A stretch of 64,000 bases of DNA from Odontesthes bonariensis (taxonomy: Eukaryota; Chordata; Actinopteri; Atheriniformes; Atherinopsidae). Location of the stretch: NCBI RefSeq assembly GCF_027942865.1, contig NC_134513.1, positions 33,473,429-33,537,428 of the forward strand, written 5' to 3'. Every line of letters starts with the position of its first letter. Positions within the stretch are counted from its first letter, which is position 1. The notes beneath the pieces were generated by a model. That model was not told the DNA's origin and searched no databases. It was given only the letters and a program-made list of their open reading frames with translations. Position numbers and translations under genes: made by a program. Positions 63,001 through 64,000 of this stretch are shown here, one piece after another.

Positions 63001-63254
63001 AATGCTGTCATTGACCATTCTGTTTTTATTTCCCGGTTGAAGTTTAAAAGAATAAGTAAATACATTTTTCCACGATGCCTTAACACAATACGAACATGTT
63101 AAAAGCACAATAAGAATAAGGTAATGAGAGCACATAAAAAGTTTAACTGACTGTTTTTGATATCCGACAGAGCTGTCCGTCTGTCATCGACAAGATGTTC
63201 AACAACAGGCTGCACATTATCGGCGGAGTTGGCATCGGCATCGGAGTCATCATG
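38940..63254 (+). CDS. cd9: CD9-type tetraspanin, two alternative first exons, 3' end beyond the window
   Basis: Exon 1a 38940-39008 or exon 1b 46679-46735, then 56548-56650, 61227-61324, 61578-61652, 61733-61834, 61944-62033 and 63171-63254. All junctions are GT-AG and in phase. The visible protein is 207 (1a) or 203 (1b) residues; CD9 has about 228, so about 21-25 residues of the last membrane span and tail lie to the right. TM1 runs into [19 protein letters not shown]2 is [22 protein letters not shown]3 is [19 protein letters not shown]. The large extracellular loop has DCCGPTG, EICPKK and SCPS, the four-cysteine CCG pattern. TM4 begins [13 protein letters not shown]. Juxtamembrane Cys in both first exons and the GCCGA block are typical palmitoylation sites. 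CD9 organises membrane microdomains in adhesion and gamete or cell fusion. The paralogue (cd9a or cd9b) cannot be decided here. Confidence 0.9.
39009..40310. other. First-intron sequence without recognisable content
   Basis: AT-rich, no exon and no recognised repeat. Confidence 0.4.
40314..40605 (+). repeat. GGCTGGAGCC-type dispersed repeat, long copy
   Basis: In order it shows CCATCCATTTTCTATACTCG, GGGCTGGAGCCTATCCCAGC, GGCAGGGTACACCCTGGACA, CCAGTCCATCACAGGGCCAC, a CA-rich block and GGAAGCCGGAGTACCCGGAG. A very common teleost repeat; the distal AAACTCCACACAG part is missing here. Confidence 0.75.
40606..42950. other. First-intron sequence without recognisable content
   Basis: No repeat or exon recognised in about 2.3 kb. 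Confidence 0.4.
42957..43112 (+). repeat. GGCTGGAGCC-type dispersed repeat, short copy
   Basis: Begins with CCATCCATCCATCCATTATC and continues with GGGTGGGCTGGAGCCTATCC to CACATAGAGACATACGAGA. Truncated after the CACAGAGACA block. Confidence 0.75.
43490..45215 (-). mobile_element. Rex1-like LINE reverse-transcriptase fragment, split by a MITE
   Basis: Minus-strand pieces in order are [66 protein letters not shown], an HLRPLVKP segment with a frameshift, then after the inserted [19 protein letters not shown] and [20 protein letters not shown]. These are the palm motifs of Rex1/Babar-type elements. The FADD-box region is lost and the copy carries stops and frameshifts. Confidence 0.85.
43851..44386. 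mobile_element. Foldback MITE with 50-base near-perfect inverted ends, inserted in the Rex1 copy
   Basis: The left end GTGGGGTTACATGGCACTGA and the following 30 bases recur inverted at 44336-44386 with about one mismatch in 50. TGA at 43848-43850 and 44387-44389 is a 3-bp target duplication. Removing the element rejoins the LINE sequence. There is no transposase. Three-base duplications suggest a PIF/Harbinger-like origin. Confidence 0.8.
45216..45357. mobile_element. Truncated relative of the foldback MITE
   Basis: The internal sequence GGGCAATTATCCTTGGATAT, ATGGCGTTGAACAAATCGA and AAGCATGTCATACC is the inverted equivalent of 44260-44330. It begins GTGGGTCTACATGATGACAT, a diverged form of the other element's end. 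It is cut off where a Tc1 fragment begins. Confidence 0.6.
45368..45640 (+). mobile_element. Tc1-like 3' fragment of the deleted subfamily
   Basis: The sequence from CAGTGTGGGATCATCTTGAC to GTTAGAATTGCACAAACTCT matches 54750-54960 closely: the last third of the transposase ([24 protein letters not shown]) and its 3' non-coding part. The left two thirds are absent. Confidence 0.75.
46679..46735 (+). other. cd9: Alternative first coding exon 1b of the CD9-like gene
   Basis: The 19 codons start MKGLQCVKY and end FVFNFLFW before the donor GTATGT. This is closest in length and form to the usual CD9 start, including the K-x-x-C-x-K-Y pattern. The frame is open upstream for 25 codons, but that stretch shows no tetraspanin similarity and is probably 5' UTR. 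Confidence 0.85.
46736..51730. other. Intron 1b sequence with little recognisable content
   Basis: About 5 kb with no exon and no repeat I can name. A 15-base G run lies near 50510. The stretch is comparatively poor in transposon sequence relative to the intron's other end, so conserved regulatory elements are possible but cannot be judged by eye. Confidence 0.4.
51735..52345 (-). mobile_element. L2-like LINE 3' end, minus orientation
   Basis: The minus-strand frame reads [37 protein letters not shown] and, after a frameshift, [20 protein letters not shown] and [11 protein letters not shown]. The tail is complementary to CTTTATTTATATAGCGCATT. This is the typical L2 ORF2 C-terminus. Confidence 0.85.
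52354..52735. mobile_element. Harbinger-type MITE, 382 bp, with TTA target duplication
   Basis: The left end GGCTGCGGCTACACGGAAAC and the right end CGTTTTCGTGTAGCCGTAGCC are inverted repeats. TTA occurs at 52351-52353 and 52736-52738. Three-base TWA duplications are the PIF/Harbinger signature. The body is GC- and CpG-rich with repeated AAACG words, and is non-coding. Confidence 0.8.
53934..55043 (+). mobile_element. Tc1-like element, 1110 bp, complete ends, internally deleted transposase
   Basis: The ends CTGTGCAAAAGTCTTGAGCC and GGCTCAAGACTCTTGCACAG are inverted repeats flanked by TA (53932-53933, 55044-55045). Transposase remnants are a helix-turn-helix part near 54300-54420 ([16 protein letters not shown]), [14 protein letters not shown], and [20 protein letters not shown] at 54717 onward. 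The first two catalytic Asp blocks are deleted and there are stops, so it depends on a partner transposase. Confidence 0.85.
57000..59185. other. Intron 2 sequence of the CD9-like gene, no recognised content
   Basis: Contains a T run near 57497-57517 and otherwise nothing I recognise. Confidence 0.4.
59190..59400 (+). mobile_element. LINE endonuclease-domain remnant
   Basis: One plus-strand frame reads [20 protein letters not shown], then [12 protein letters not shown], a stop, and [18 protein letters not shown]. This matches the APE-type endonuclease region of Rex1/CR1-like elements (GGGVCFYVN-RWCN...L-P-YLPREF). It is short, contains a stop and is not functional. Confidence 0.65.
62095..62340 (+). 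repeat. L2-type LINE 3' UTR and tail
   Basis: The sequence TTGAAGTGCTTTGAGATGAC, TTTGGCGCTATGTGAATAAC and ATTGATTTGAAAT is the standard end of L2-type elements in fish. TTGGATT/TTGGATTG words precede it. It lies in intron 6 of the CD9-like gene. Confidence 0.65.
62672..62888. mobile_element. Palindromic MITE
   Basis: The left half TACGAAAGAGTATTAGGGCC, AGGCATAAG and ATTTTGCCTGTCGAG recurs inverted in the right half (GACAGGCAAAAT...CTTATGCCTGGCCCTAATAC). The centre carries AAAGTCGA and TCGACTTTATT words. The whole 217 bases could fold into one hairpin. It sits about 280 bases before exon 7 of the CD9-like gene. Confidence 0.75.
62890..63102 (+). repeat. Possible LINE ORF scrap
   Basis: A 70-codon frame begins [20 protein letters not shown] and continues [10 protein letters not shown], which resembles the AA-x-W-x-x-LQ...LVSL-x-x-F C-terminal block of some fish LINEs. 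It lies between the palindromic MITE and exon 7. The resemblance is weak. Confidence 0.35.
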
Positions 63255-63484
63255 GTGAGTCTGCGACCAGAAGAAATTGCGAGTTTGAAATCTGCATACA
63301 CAGGAACTTTAAAGGAGAAATATTAATGGTTTTAAGATGATAAAATGTAACGGTAAACACGGACATGCCCCTTTTTTTTTCTTTTTTTTTTTTTTAGTTT
63401 GCCGTTTCCAGTGCTTCAGGTTAGGTGATAGGCTAATGTTTCATTATAAGTGGTGGTGGCATGTTATCTTTTGTTATGCACATT

Positions 63485-63645
63485 CCTGGGCCTGAAACTG
63501 CCCTGGAGCACCTGGAGGCTGAGATATTGCATTAATGACTTTGATTTCCAGCCCCTCACCACAACATTTTGATTTATGGGCTTTTGATGGTGTTCAACAT
63601 GACCACAAATTCACGTGCAGGGAAAAAACGTGTAAATGTGGAAAA
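63485..63645. repeat. Unclassified dispersed repeat, copy 2
   Basis: Shares GCCTGAAACTGC, GGCTGAG, CCACAACATTTTG and CGTGTAAATGTGG with 9430-9640. Same orientation, heavily diverged. Confidence 0.45.
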
Positions 63646-64000
63646 AGTATGGACCCTGAAATGTGCTTTAGTGTCTAAAAGTAAAAAGTAGCCCTTTTTT
63701 AAAAGACTCTTCCGTTGTTTACATGCAAAGATATTAAGTTTGGTCTTAGAGAATACATATTTGTTTGAGAATCGGACACCTGGCTTCTTTCTTTTTTTGG
63801 CTATTTGGTAAAGAATAGCAATTCAACTATTTTGATACATAACTTACTGCATTTGATGAATAAAGTAAGTATTAACTGTGCAGTTTGAATATTTTGACCA
63901 TGACCTAAATTGACTTATTGAGATTAAATGCAAAATGTACAGAATGGTAGCATGATATTTGGAAAAACTCTTGTAAATATATTTTAATACCACCACTACG

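Overview
The window is vertebrate, almost certainly teleost fish, nuclear DNA. Short coding exons with GT-AG introns are scattered through AT-rich sequence packed with teleost-type repeats: Rex1-like, Rex3/RTE-like and L2-like LINE pieces, Tc1-like elements, hAT and Harbinger-type elements, and TTAA-flanked MITEs. There is no operon structure, and I found no rRNA, tRNA or CRISPR. Most long open frames are chance frames or transposon remnants. I built exon models by hand from splice sites, phase continuity and protein family resemblance.

Three protein-coding genes are supported. (1) Plus strand, 958-10914: a complete acyl-CoA thioesterase / bile-acid-CoA:amino-acid N-acyltransferase family gene (ACOT1/BAAT type). 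It has 10 coding exons and encodes 427 residues, with a Ser-Asp-His triad and a C-terminal KANL that resembles the peroxisomal signal of catalase. (2) Minus strand, 32296-12931: a complete orthologue of human C12orf56 (function unknown). It has 14 coding exons and encodes 572 residues, and includes a 16-nt microexon and a CCAAT-containing, CpG-rich upstream region. It lies tail-to-tail with gene 1. (3) Plus strand, 38940 to beyond 63254: a CD9-type tetraspanin with two alternative in-phase first exons (38940-39008 and 46679-46735) and six shared exons. The last coding exon lies beyond the window. It is head-to-head with gene 2.

Layout. 1-944 is upstream of gene 1. 958-10914 is gene 1; its third intron carries two inverted copies of an element holding a broken RecQ-like helicase exon. 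10915-12930 is the tail-to-tail interval. 12931-32296 is gene 2, whose introns hold a 962-bp hAT element, a Tc1 relic with a hAT element inside it, LINE tails, a TTAA MITE and a deleted hAT copy. 32297-38939 is the head-to-head interval, with a deleted Tc1 copy, a Rex3 end, a 215-bp hAT MITE, a TTAA MITE and a nested hAT. 38940-64000 is the CD9-like gene. Its long first intron carries a Rex1 fragment split by a foldback MITE, a second copy of the same deleted Tc1, a Harbinger-type MITE and an L2 end.

The three genes show no obvious pathway link. The main biological interest is the paired first exons of the tetraspanin, the microexon and possible intronic polyadenylation in the C12orf56 orthologue, and the KANL tail and extra introns of the thioesterase-like gene. 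Several transposon insertions can be delimited to the base by target-site duplications, which gives an internal record of insertion order.
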